This document shows, piece by piece, positions 27,538 through 34,964 of a DNA stretch of 64,000 bases. The position numbers and the translations under genes were made by a program. Each line of letters starts with the position of its first letter. Within the stretch, counting starts at the first letter, position 1. Source of the stretch: RGIG7213 sp045540335 (GTDB lineage: Bacteria; Bacillota; Clostridia; Oscillospirales; CAG-272). Under the pieces are notes generated by a model. It did no database searches. It had not been told where the DNA came from and saw only the letters and a list, made by a program, of their open reading frames with translations. The DNA lies in the NCBI GenBank assembly GCA_045540335.1, contig JAZQHC010000004.1:3252-67251 (forward strand). The letters are read 5' to 3'.

Positions 27538-28689
27538 TTATATTTCGGGTATTTCGATTTCTATTTCATGGCCAAGCTCTGCAGAACGGCAAATACCGTC
27601 GATTATTGCCTGGTTGTATATTATCTGGCTGGAAGGAACAGGTGCAGGTGTGCCATTTTTGATAGCATCAAGGAAAGAACGTATCTTCATATCAAAAAGA
27701 TCGCCGTGCGTTTTCAATATCGGTATAACGGTTTCCGTTTGCGTTCCGCATACGTCGTGGTATAACTTCATTTCACCGCCAACGGTGCCGTTCCAACAAT
27801 CGGTTGAAGGAATGCGAAGTGCGGCTTTTTTACCGAAAATTATCGTATCACCGGGGGTGTCAACATGCATTGCCCATGCAATGCGGAAATCAAGAACTAT
27901 GCCGCCTTCAAGCCTTACAAATCCTGCGGCAAAATCGTCCACACCGAATTTTGCGGCGTATTCAGGGCAGGGCATATATTCGGGATTTGTGCCGAAAAAT
28001 GCAGATTTGTAACCTGAAACAGTTAAGGGCTTCGGATATCCGATGGCATTCAAAACCATATCTAAAGAATAACAACCAATATCGCCCAGTGCGCCGATAC
28101 CGCCCGTTTCTTTTTCAATAAAAGATGTGCCGAAGGGCGTGGGAATACCCCTTCTTCTTCCGCCGCCTGTTTGAATATAATAAATTTCGCCAAGAACGTC
28201 TTCTTCAACAAGCTTTTTTATCATTTTCATGTTTTCGTCGAACCTGGGTTGGAAGCCGATAGAAAGAACCTTGCCGCTTTCCTTTTCAGCACGGCAGATT
28301 TCTACTGCTTCGTCTAAAGTAACGCACATGGGTTTTTCAAGAAGTACGTTTACGCCCTTTTTCAAAGCGTAAATTGCACATTCAGCATGCGTAACGTTGT
28401 ACGTGCAAACACTTACGGCATCAAGGTCTGTTTCAGCATCAAGCATTTCCTTATGTGAAAGATATGTGCGCGCTTTTACGCCGAATCTTTCAAAAAAAGC
28501 ATCTGCTTTTCCCGGTATAAGGTCTGCACCTGCGATGATCTCTACATCGGGCATTCTAAGCAAACTTGTAATATGCGCCTCTGCTATCCAGCCGGTGCCG
28601 ATTATACCTACCTTTAATTTTTTGGAAGTATCAACAACGGTTTGTGCGTGGTGCTGTTCTTTATAAGCATCAAGTATATTTTCAGCCAT
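27538..28689 (-). CDS. Gfo/Idh/MocA family oxidoreductase
   Basis: A 383-residue NAD(P)-dependent sugar or polyol dehydrogenase. The Rossmann motif is VGIIGTGWIAEAH (from residue ~27), the catalytic lysine lies in the family signature LLEKPMCVTLDEA, and the C-terminal domain has GGIGALGDIGCYSLD and a conserved His/Asp region. The N-terminal ~25 residues form a short extension. GGAG lies upstream of the ATG and a good promoter precedes it. The gene stands alone, so the substrate cannot be deduced; inositol, glucose-type or pseudo-sugar derivatives are the usual ones. Confidence 0.92.
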   Translation of the reverse strand: MAENILDAYKEQHHAQTVVDTSKKLKVGIIGTGWIAEAHITSLLRMPDVEIIAGADLIPGKADAFFERFGVKARTYLSHKEMLDAETDLDAVSVCTYNVTHAECAIYALKKGVNVLLEKPMCVTLDEAVEICRAEKESGKVLSIGFQPRFDENMKMIKKLVEEDVLGEIYYIQTGGGRRRGIPTPFGTSFIEKETGGIGALGDIGCYSLDMVLNAIGYPKPLTVSGYKSAFFGTNPEYMPCPEYAAKFGVDDFAAGFVRLEGGIVLDFRIAWAMHVDTPGDTIIFGKKAALRIPSTDCWNGTVGGEMKLYHDVCGTQTETVIPILKTHGDLFDMKIRSFLDAIKNGTPAPVPSSQIIYNQAIIDGICRSAELGHEIEIEIPEI

Positions 28690-28722
28690 TTTTTATCTCC
28701 TTTACAATTTATCTTTTTTTCG

Positions 28723-28751
28723 ATTATACCACAATAAGCGTGTTATTTCAA
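28723..28751 (-). promoter_or_regulatory. Sigma-A promoter of the Gfo/Idh/MocA gene
   Basis: On the minus strand TTGAAA, 17 bases, TATAAT, ending about 35 bases before the ATG at 28689. Confidence 0.8.
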
Positions 28752-28834
28752 TCCCTTTTTAACGCAATTTCAAACTCTTTTTTGCTTGGCTATATATATA
28801 TTTCCCCATTTAAATATAAATTAACGATTTCTTG

Positions 28835-28863
28835 TTGATTTAGTTTATTCACTGTGATAAAAT
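28835..28863 (+). promoter_or_regulatory. Sigma-A promoter of the small membrane protein
   Basis: TTGATT, 17 bases, TAAAAT. The -10 covers a possible upstream ATG at 28862, which fixes the start of the gene at 28898. Confidence 0.75.
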
Positions 28864-28897
28864 GAACATATGTTTTAAATATGACAAAGGTGTTTTT

Positions 28898-29344
28898 ATG
28901 AAAAAAGTTTTTTCTTTGATATACGATAGGCTGCGTACTTGCTGTTTGCTTTTTTCTGCTTTCGTTGTTTTTTTAACCATGTATGCAGAAATCGTGGCAG
29001 AACAAGTATCGTTTATTGCATCATATAATCTTATTATATTGTTTTTGTTTTCTTTTGCGCTTTCGTTTGCAAATCTGGTTTTTAAAATAAAAAAAATAGG
29101 CACACAAATAAGGCTTTTGCTTCACGCAGTGCTGATGTTTATCAGCATCTCGCTGTTATTCTATTTTAACGGCATGACTAAAAGCGGAAGTCATATGTCG
29201 CCGCAGACGCTCGTTGTAATTCTTGTGTTTGTAGCTTTGGCATACGCCATTGTTGACGGCGTTTTGCTTGTTGTTAAGCTGTTTACAAAAACAAAGGGCG
29301 ATGACGAATATTTGCCAATGTTCAAGGGCAAGGATAAAGAATGA
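28898..29344 (+). CDS. Small four-helix membrane protein of unknown function
   Basis: A 148-residue protein with four predicted transmembrane helices (AFVVFLTMYA, LIILFLFSFALSF, LLLHAVLMFISISLLFYF and VVILVFVALAYAIVDGVLLVV) and a charged C-terminal tail. Size and layout recall the DUF3021-type membrane proteins, but I cannot confirm the family. The start at 28898 has AAAGGTG upstream and lies downstream of a promoter. It is monocistronic, divergent from the Gfo/Idh/MocA gene and closed by a hairpin. Confidence 0.7.
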   Translation: MKKVFSLIYDRLRTCCLLFSAFVVFLTMYAEIVAEQVSFIASYNLIILFLFSFALSFANLVFKIKKIGTQIRLLLHAVLMFISISLLFYFNGMTKSGSHMSPQTLVVILVFVALAYAIVDGVLLVVKLFTKTKGDDEYLPMFKGKDKE

Positions 29345-29348
29345 TAAC

Positions 29349-29374
29349 ACGGCAGGAACCCCCCTGCCGTTATT
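29349..29374 (+). terminator. Terminator-like hairpin after the small membrane protein
   Basis: ACGGCAGG and CCTGCCGT close a short loop, followed by TATTATATT, a weak U tract. Confidence 0.55.
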
Positions 29375-29470
29375 ATATTAAATCATTTTAATACTATTTT
29401 GTTTGCAAAACGTTATTTTAAAGTAACTGTTTTAATAGATAAAATTGCTTAAATTTTAAAAAAAATAAAT

Positions 29471-29484
29471 TCTGATGCATCAGA
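29471..29484. promoter_or_regulatory. 14-bp perfect palindrome upstream of the phospholipid synthase gene
   Basis: TCTGATGCATCAGA lies about 75 bases upstream of the -35 of the following promoter. It could be an operator for an upstream-acting regulator; no known consensus is claimed. Confidence 0.3.
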
Positions 29485-29557
29485 TAATAAAATTCAAAGT
29501 GTATGTGAATCATGTTTTTGGTTTGAGAAAACAATAATTAAGAATTTGTTAAATGTA

Positions 29558-29585
29558 TTGACTTTTTGGTACATTGTGGTATAAT
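29558..29585 (+). promoter_or_regulatory. Sigma-A promoter of the CDP-alcohol phosphatidyltransferase gene
   Basis: TTGACT, 16 bases, TATAAT, 46 bases upstream of the ATG. Confidence 0.85.
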
Positions 29586-29631
29586 TCTTACTACACAATA
29601 TATAAATTTTAATATTTAATACGAGAGAAAA

Positions 29632-30213
29632 ATGAAAAACAAATGGATCACAGTGCCTAACTGTATAACGATGTTCCGTATCGTTGGTTCTGTAGGGTTG
29701 CTGTTCGTAGCTCCGTTTACCAAATTGTTTTATATTCTTTATTCGCTGTGCGGTATCAGCGACGCGGTAGATGGTGCAATAGCACGTATAACAAGATCCA
29801 CGACGGAGTTAGGCGCAAAATTGGACAGTATTGCCGATATGCTTTTTTATGCGGTGGTACTATTGAAAATATTCCCCGCATTGTGGGATACTTTGCCGAT
29901 TTTTATATGGTACGGTGCAATTTCGGCAATATTGATAAGAATTGCTTCGTACGTTACTGCGGCGGTTAAATATAAGCGTTTTGCTTCGATACACACATAT
30001 ATGAATAAGCTGACAAGCTTTACCATATTTACGGTTTCGTATTTTGTTGGCACGGATACAGCGCTTATTTATGTATGTATTGCAGTTGCCGTTTTTTCAA
30101 ACCTTGCCGCGATTGAAGAATTTTTTATACATTTGACAACCGGCAAATACGACCCTGAAAGAAAAACGCTTTTAAATATAAAGGATGACAAGTTTAAAAA
30201 ATTCGTTAGATAA
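29632..30213 (+). CDS. CDP-alcohol phosphatidyltransferase
   Basis: A 193-residue membrane enzyme that transfers a phosphatidyl group from a CDP-lipid to an alcohol. The complete family motif is present: D44, D47, G48, A51, R52, G61, D65 and D69, matching D-x2-D-G-x2-A-R-x8-G-x3-D-x3-D. About five or six transmembrane helices follow. Size fits phosphatidylglycerophosphate synthase or phosphatidylserine synthase; which alcohol is used cannot be read from the sequence. The ribosome binding site (GAGAGAAA) is weak. The gene has its own promoter and terminator. Confidence 0.9.
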   Translation: MKNKWITVPNCITMFRIVGSVGLLFVAPFTKLFYILYSLCGISDAVDGAIARITRSTTELGAKLDSIADMLFYAVVLLKIFPALWDTLPIFIWYGAISAILIRIASYVTAAVKYKRFASIHTYMNKLTSFTIFTVSYFVGTDTALIYVCIAVAVFSNLAAIEEFFIHLTTGKYDPERKTLLNIKDDKFKKFVR

Positions 30214-30243
30214 AACGCCCTGTATCAATACAAGGCGTTTTCG
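30212..30243. terminator. Terminator after CDP-alcohol phosphatidyltransferase
   Basis: AAAACGCC and GGCGTTTT form the outer stem with an inner TGTAT/ATACA stem. Confidence 0.75.
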
Positions 30244-30257
30244 CTTTAAAAGGAAAT

Positions 30258-30297
30258 TTAAAATCGCCGCATGATAATTCTCATGCGGCGATTTTTC
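30258..30297. terminator. Bidirectional terminator before metY end
   Basis: AAATCGCCGCATGA and TCATGCGGCGATTT close a seven-base loop, with A and T tracts on the two sides. It serves the convergent genes. Confidence 0.85.
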
Positions 30298-30308
30298 ACA
30301 AATGTATT

Positions 30309-31577
30309 TTAAAGATTTTTAAGACTTTGATCAATATCGGCTATTATATCATCAACGTTTTCAAGCCCTACGGAAAATCTTATAAGACCGGGATTGATGC
30401 CTGCGGCAATAAGCTGTTCGTCTGTAAGCTGTCTGTGTGTTGCACTTGCAGGGTGAAGAACGCACGTGCGTATATCGGCAACGTGTACTTCGTTTGAAGC
30501 AAGCTTCAAGCCGTCCATAAATTTAACTGCGGTATCCTTGCCGCCCTTTATAAAGAAAGTAACAACGCCTGCACATCCGTTAGGCAAATATTTTTTTGCC
30601 CTTTCGTACATCACGGGGTTCGTGTTTATGCCCGGGTAAACAACCTTTTCGATCTTGTCGCTGTTTGCTAAAAATTCTGCAACCTTGGTTGCGTTTTCGC
30701 AATATCTCTGCATTCTTACGTGAAGGGTTTCAAGACCGAGGTTCAACAAAAAGGCAGAATGTGCGGCAGGGTATGCACCGAAATCCCTCATCAACTGCAT
30801 TCTTGCCTTTGTTATGAAAGCGGCAGGGGCTGCAAAGTCGGCGTAAACCACACCGTGGTATGATTCGTCAGGTTCGGTAAATTCGGGAAATTTGCCGCTT
30901 GCCCTCCAGTCGAAGGTGCCGCCGTCAACAATAACGCCACCTACTTGAAGTGCGTGCCCGTCCATATATTTTGTGGTTGAGTGAATTACAATATCTGCAC
31001 CATGCTCGATAGGTCTGCAAAGAATAGGCGTGGGGAAAGTATTGTCTATGATCAAAGGAACTTTGTTTGCGTGTGCTACTTTTGCAAATTTTTCAATATC
31101 AAGTACTGTCAAAGCGGGGTTTGCAAGCGTTTCTCCGAATACTGCCTTTGTGTTAGGCTTGAATGCTTTCATAAGCTCTTCTTCGCTGTCTTCGGGGTTT
31201 ACGAAGATACATTCAATTCCAAGCTTTTTCAAAGTAAATGCGAATAAATTAACCGTTCCGCCGTAAATTTCAGATGCGGCGATAAAGCTGTCGCCGGCAC
31301 TGCAAAGGTTAAGTATTGAAATAAGGGAAGCCGCCTGGCCCGAAGAAGTACACATTGCGGCAACGCCGCCTTCCAATTCGGCAATCTTTTTTTCTACTAC
31401 TTCAACCGTAGGGTTTGAAAAGCGCGAATACATATGCGCAGTAGGCATATCAAAAAGCTGCCCTATGTGTTCTGTAGAATCAAAAACGTATGTTGTACTT
31501 TGTACGATAGGCATTACGCGAGGACCGCCGTTTTCCGGCTTATACCCTGCGTGCAGACACTTTGTTTCTATTTTCAT
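30309..31577 (-). CDS. metY: O-acetylhomoserine sulfhydrylase (MetY)
   Basis: A 422-residue PLP enzyme of the Cys/Met metabolism family that makes homocysteine from O-acetylhomoserine and sulfide. It opens ETKCLHAGYKPENGG, has SGQAA, the cofactor-binding IIDNTF and the Schiff-base K203 in HSTTKYMDGH, and ends RFSVGLENVDDIIADI. Size is right for MetY rather than for the shorter cystathionine enzymes. AAAGGA precedes the ATG. Its first codons overlap the end of rodA by 38 bases, so it is translated from the same message as rodA and the corrinoid protein. Confidence 0.93.
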   Translation of the reverse strand: MKIETKCLHAGYKPENGGPRVMPIVQSTTYVFDSTEHIGQLFDMPTAHMYSRFSNPTVEVVEKKIAELEGGVAAMCTSSGQAASLISILNLCSAGDSFIAASEIYGGTVNLFAFTLKKLGIECIFVNPEDSEEELMKAFKPNTKAVFGETLANPALTVLDIEKFAKVAHANKVPLIIDNTFPTPILCRPIEHGADIVIHSTTKYMDGHALQVGGVIVDGGTFDWRASGKFPEFTEPDESYHGVVYADFAAPAAFITKARMQLMRDFGAYPAAHSAFLLNLGLETLHVRMQRYCENATKVAEFLANSDKIEKVVYPGINTNPVMYERAKKYLPNGCAGVVTFFIKGGKDTAVKFMDGLKLASNEVHVADIRTCVLHPASATHRQLTDEQLIAAGINPGLIRFSVGLENVDDIIADIDQSLKNL

Positions 31578-32742
31578 TTCTTTTTTTCCTTTCTGTTAAG
31601 GTGTGTTTTTTTCTATGAATTCCGACGCTCATAACCACGCCGATGCACATATACAAGCTTACTATGGAAGACCCGCCGTAACTGATAAACGGAAGGGTGA
31701 TTCCTATTACGGGCAGAAGCCCCAGGCACATGCCGACATTTTCAAGTGTTTGGAATATAAATACCGAGGCAACGCCGGCACACATGAACATTCCGTAATT
31801 ATCTCTATTTTTTCGTGCAATCATCAATATGCGTAAAACCACAGAAATTATCAATACGAAATATATTGCAGCACCGATAAATCCGAATTCTTCGCACATT
31901 ACGGCAAATATCATATCTGTCTGGCGGGCAGGCAGTATCGATTCAGACGGGCTTTGCGATATTGTTCCGCTTTTGTATCCCATTCCTGAAATGCCGCCGT
32001 TAGCTATTGCCTTCATGCTTTGTATTACCTGATAACCGTATTTTTCAGGGTCTTGCATGGGGTCAAAGCCTACAAGAATGCGTTTTTGCTGATATTCGTC
32101 TAAAAAACGCCATATTATTGGAAAAGCGGCAACAAGTATTCCAAGTGCAGCTGCAAGATACCAAAGGCTTACCCCTGCACAAAAGCACATGCAGGCGAAA
32201 ATTATGCCAAACGATATCATTGCGCCAAGGTCCATTTCCAGCATTACGCATCCTATTATTATCCCACCGTGCAAGCACATTAAAATAATGCTTTTTGCAC
32301 TATTGATGTTTTTTTCTTTAAGGATACCCAAATGATACGCAAAGGTCATTATAAACAAAACCTTAACGACTTCTGCCGGTTGTAGATTTACACCGACATA
32401 AGGCAATGCGATCCAGCTGTCATTATTTCCGAAAGAACCGTGCAGCATGCTTGGAATATCTTCAGCGATGGGGATAATTAAAAGTATGCATGCGGCAATA
32501 AATATCGGAATGCACATTTTTTTCATCAATCGGTCGTAATCTATCAAGGATAAAATAACCATTCCGAAAAAGCCGATGGTTGATGCTATTATTTGTATGG
32601 TGGTAAGATTTGTATCACCAAGATAATTAACGGCAGATGAAACTATCACTATGCCGTAAACCGTCAACATCAGCGTAGGAATAAGCAGTGCTGTATCTAA
32701 CTGTTTTAAACTGTCAAAAAGTGTGTTTTCTCGTTTTTTCAT
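31540..32742 (-). CDS. rodA: SEDS-family peptidoglycan polymerase, RodA-like
   Basis: The 400-residue protein has about ten transmembrane helices and SEDS features: LQPAEVVKVLFIM, the loop PARQTDMIFAVMCEEFGF with the conserved aspartate, and the C-terminal LPFISYGGSSIVSLYMCIG. RodA polymerises glycan strands during side-wall elongation together with a class B PBP. The basic C-terminal tail is cytoplasmic. RodA is favoured over FtsW by length and by the lack of division genes nearby, but SpoVE-like use cannot be excluded. Its ATG shares one base with the corrinoid-protein stop (TAATG), an unusual coupling. Confidence 0.88.
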   Translation of the reverse strand: MKKRENTLFDSLKQLDTALLIPTLMLTVYGIVIVSSAVNYLGDTNLTTIQIIASTIGFFGMVILSLIDYDRLMKKMCIPIFIAACILLIIPIAEDIPSMLHGSFGNNDSWIALPYVGVNLQPAEVVKVLFIMTFAYHLGILKEKNINSAKSIILMCLHGGIIIGCVMLEMDLGAMISFGIIFACMCFCAGVSLWYLAAALGILVAAFPIIWRFLDEYQQKRILVGFDPMQDPEKYGYQVIQSMKAIANGGISGMGYKSGTISQSPSESILPARQTDMIFAVMCEEFGFIGAAIYFVLIISVVLRILMIARKNRDNYGMFMCAGVASVFIFQTLENVGMCLGLLPVIGITLPFISYGGSSIVSLYMCIGVVMSVGIHRKKHTLTERKKRNENRNKVSARRV

Positions 32743-33377
32743 TATGTATTAAAGTAACTTTTCGCTACTTGTGCTGCAGATGCCGCATCCGGTGTGTAGG
32801 CATCTGCGCCTATTTCGTCTGCAAATTTTTGTGAAAGGGGCGCGCCGCCAACCATAACCTTTACGTTGTTTCGTATTCCCGCTTCTTGTAATGCGGCAAT
32901 AACCGTTTTCATTTCACCCATGGTAGTTGTTAAAAGGGAAGAAAGACATACGATATCTGCATTTGTGCGCTTTACTGCATCAACAATCTTTTCAGCAGAA
33001 ACATCTACACCGAGGTCTTCACAAGTAATTCCTGCACCCTCTATCATCATTTTTACAAGATTTTTACCTATATCGTGCTTGTCACCGCGTACGGTGCATA
33101 TTACAGCCTTGCCGATAGGCTCTACCCCGCCTGCGGCAAGGGCGGGCTTTAATACTTTAACGCCGGTGTCCATCGCCCTGGCGGCTATCATTACCTCGGG
33201 CAAGTACAATTCACCGTTTTTAAACCTTTCGCCAACAACAGACATACCTGCAATAAGACCGTTGTTTAATATATCTTCTGCACAAACGCCTTGTTGCAAA
33301 GCATCTTTAACAAGCGCTTCAACCTCGCGCCCTCTGCCTTTTTGCAGTTTTTCGGATATTTCTTCTAATATATTCAT
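32742..33377 (-). CDS. Corrinoid (B12-binding) methyl carrier protein
   Basis: A 211-residue two-domain corrinoid protein like MtaC/MtbC and the carrier modules of MetH. The N-terminal helical cap is at ~1-85. The B12-binding Rossmann domain has the cobalt ligand H101 in D99-x-H101-x2-G104 (GDKHDIGKN), then CLSSLLTTTMGEMK and VMVGGAPLS. It carries a methyl group between two methyltransferases, neither encoded nearby. Co-transcription with MetY suggests methionine synthesis, the corrinoid protein supplying methyl transfer to homocysteine, but methylamine or methoxyl use is possible. A sigma-A-like promoter lies at 33416-33444. Confidence 0.9.
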   Translation of the reverse strand: MNILEEISEKLQKGRGREVEALVKDALQQGVCAEDILNNGLIAGMSVVGERFKNGELYLPEVMIAARAMDTGVKVLKPALAAGGVEPIGKAVICTVRGDKHDIGKNLVKMMIEGAGITCEDLGVDVSAEKIVDAVKRTNADIVCLSSLLTTTMGEMKTVIAALQEAGIRNNVKVMVGGAPLSQKFADEIGADAYTPDAASAAQVAKSYFNT

Positions 33378-33415
33378 AGTCTGCGCCTTTCTTATATGTA
33401 TAACAATACGACTTA

Positions 33416-33444
33416 ATCATATCACATAAAATATGAAAAATCAA
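33416..33444 (-). promoter_or_regulatory. Promoter of the corrinoid-rodA-metY unit
   Basis: Minus-strand TTGATT, 17 bases, TATGAT, about 40 bases before the corrinoid-protein ATG. Confidence 0.65.
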
Positions 33445-33516
33445 TAATATTATATAAAATTTATGATTATAAGAAAGCAAAATATAACCGCACAAATTTG
33501 ATTTTTTAATAACAAT

Positions 33517-33548
33517 ACCCCGACGGGATCTTAAAATTCCGTCGGGGT
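33517..33548. terminator. Terminator-like hairpin after LRR lipoprotein gene
   Basis: ACCCCGACGG pairs with CCGTCGGGGT around a 12-base loop. It closely resembles the CCCCGACAGA terminator at 63657. The minus-strand LRR gene ends on its high-coordinate side. Confidence 0.6.
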
Positions 33549-33592
33549 TGTTTGCGGCTTTTTGTATTTATCACGGTTTGTCGCAAGGAGTT

Positions 33593-34801
33593 TTATTTTG
33601 CAAAATTTACGGTAATAGATGAATAATCCTCTTCGCCCTTACAAGCGTTCCATTGATCTTCCGTTCCGTTAAAGTTGATCACAGTCATTGCGGATTCTGT
33701 AAAAGCATCCTTGCCTATTGATTGTATGCCTTGCGGCAACGATATCGTATTCAGCGAACGGCAGTTATAAAACGTGTTATCGTTTATTTTCTTTACGCCG
33801 TCAGGAACGTTTACTTCCTTAAGGTCTTCACAGTTGAAAAACGCACTTTCGCCTATTTTTTCTACTGTGTCGGGTAATGCTATTTTAATAAGATCCATAC
33901 ATGAAAAGAAAGATCTTTGACCAATGCTTTTTACATCGTCGCCAAGGGTAACATCTGTTAAAACGGAGCATTCGTAAAACGCCATATCGGGGATATCTGT
34001 TATTTTATTACCAAGCGTTATTTTTGTAAGCTTACTGCAGCTTGAAAAAACAGAATAGCCAAGCTTTTCAACACTATCGGGCAAAACGATCTGTGTAAAT
34101 GCACATCCGGAAAATGCGCATCCGCCTATTTCCGTTACCGTTTGCGGGATGGTTATGCTTGCAAGCAAGGTGCATTTATCAAACGTTCCGTAGCTGATCT
34201 TTTTTAAGTTAGACGGTAAGGTTATATTCTCCAATTTTGTACAATCAGCAAATGCGCGTTCGCCTATTTCGGTAACACTTTCGGGAAGTGTGATGCTTGA
34301 AAATGCACAGCCTTCAAAGGCGCAGTATTCTATTATTTTCAATGTGTCCGGCAATGATACCGAAGAAAGGGAAGAACAATCTAAAAATGCAGATGCACCT
34401 ATTGATTCTATACCGCTTGGTATAGTTATACTTGTTATTTCTTTGTTTTCGGCAAACGCCTTTTCTTTTATCCCGAATACTGCGTATTTATCAACTGCGG
34501 TGGGAATCGTGATATCTGTTTTATCCCCGCTGTATCCGCTGATATATGCCTTATTGTCGAATACCTCGTATGAATATTCATCCGCTTTTCCAACCTCATC
34601 TGCAACGGGGGAGGTTTGTGCAGGGTCTGTTTGCTCTGTTTTAGTTGTGATTTGAACGGTTGGCGAATTTACCGTTGTTTCCTTGTTCTGTGTTGTAGTA
34701 TCTTCGTTTTGTACATCACACGCACAAAAAGTTAATACAATCGAAATGATCAGTAATGTAATTACATAACGTGCAGATTTTTTTTCGCGTTTTAATAACA
34801 T
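33593..34801 (-). CDS. BspA-type leucine-rich-repeat lipoprotein
   Basis: A 402-residue surface lipoprotein. The signal region (SARYVITLLIISIVLTFCAC) ends in a cysteine lipobox and is followed by a Thr/Gln/Glu-rich linker (~35-75). Then come about a dozen LRR_5 repeats of ~23 residues with the form AFxxCxxLxxIxLPxxVxxIG, filling the protein to its end. BspA-type repeats usually mediate adhesion or ligand capture. No dockerin, enzyme or second anchor is seen. The start at 34801 follows AAGGTGG; a GTG five codons earlier overlaps that site. A promoter candidate lies at 34826-34854. Confidence 0.88.
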   Translation of the reverse strand: MLLKREKKSARYVITLLIISIVLTFCACDVQNEDTTTQNKETTVNSPTVQITTKTEQTDPAQTSPVADEVGKADEYSYEVFDNKAYISGYSGDKTDITIPTAVDKYAVFGIKEKAFAENKEITSITIPSGIESIGASAFLDCSSLSSVSLPDTLKIIEYCAFEGCAFSSITLPESVTEIGERAFADCTKLENITLPSNLKKISYGTFDKCTLLASITIPQTVTEIGGCAFSGCAFTQIVLPDSVEKLGYSVFSSCSKLTKITLGNKITDIPDMAFYECSVLTDVTLGDDVKSIGQRSFFSCMDLIKIALPDTVEKIGESAFFNCEDLKEVNVPDGVKKINDNTFYNCRSLNTISLPQGIQSIGKDAFTESAMTVINFNGTEDQWNACKGEEDYSSITVNFAK

Positions 34802-34825
34802 TTTATTAAATTCCACCTTACATTT

Positions 34826-34854
34826 AGTATAAAATCAAAGGTTTATCATTTAAA
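34826..34854 (-). promoter_or_regulatory. Promoter candidate for the LRR lipoprotein
   Basis: Minus-strand TTTAAA, 17 bases, TATACT. The -35 is weak. Confidence 0.5.
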
Positions 34855-34913
34855 CATCACACATTATTCACGATTCAGTATTTAAATGACATCAATAAGT
34901 ATAAGCGGTTTTA

Positions 34914-34935
34914 TGTGAATAAATCAACATTCACA
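34914..34935. promoter_or_regulatory. Inverted repeat upstream of the beta-helix dockerin gene
   Basis: TGTGAAT and ATTCACA are separated by eight bases, just before a TAATAT that could be a -10. An operator is possible. Confidence 0.3.
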
Positions 34936-34964
34936 AGTAATATTTTTGAAAGCGAGGATAAACC

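Noticed and set aside
33378..33592. Possible SAM or B12 riboswitch before the corrinoid-rodA-metY unit
   Set aside because: The leader between promoter and ATG is only about 40 bases; no conserved aptamer core was seen.
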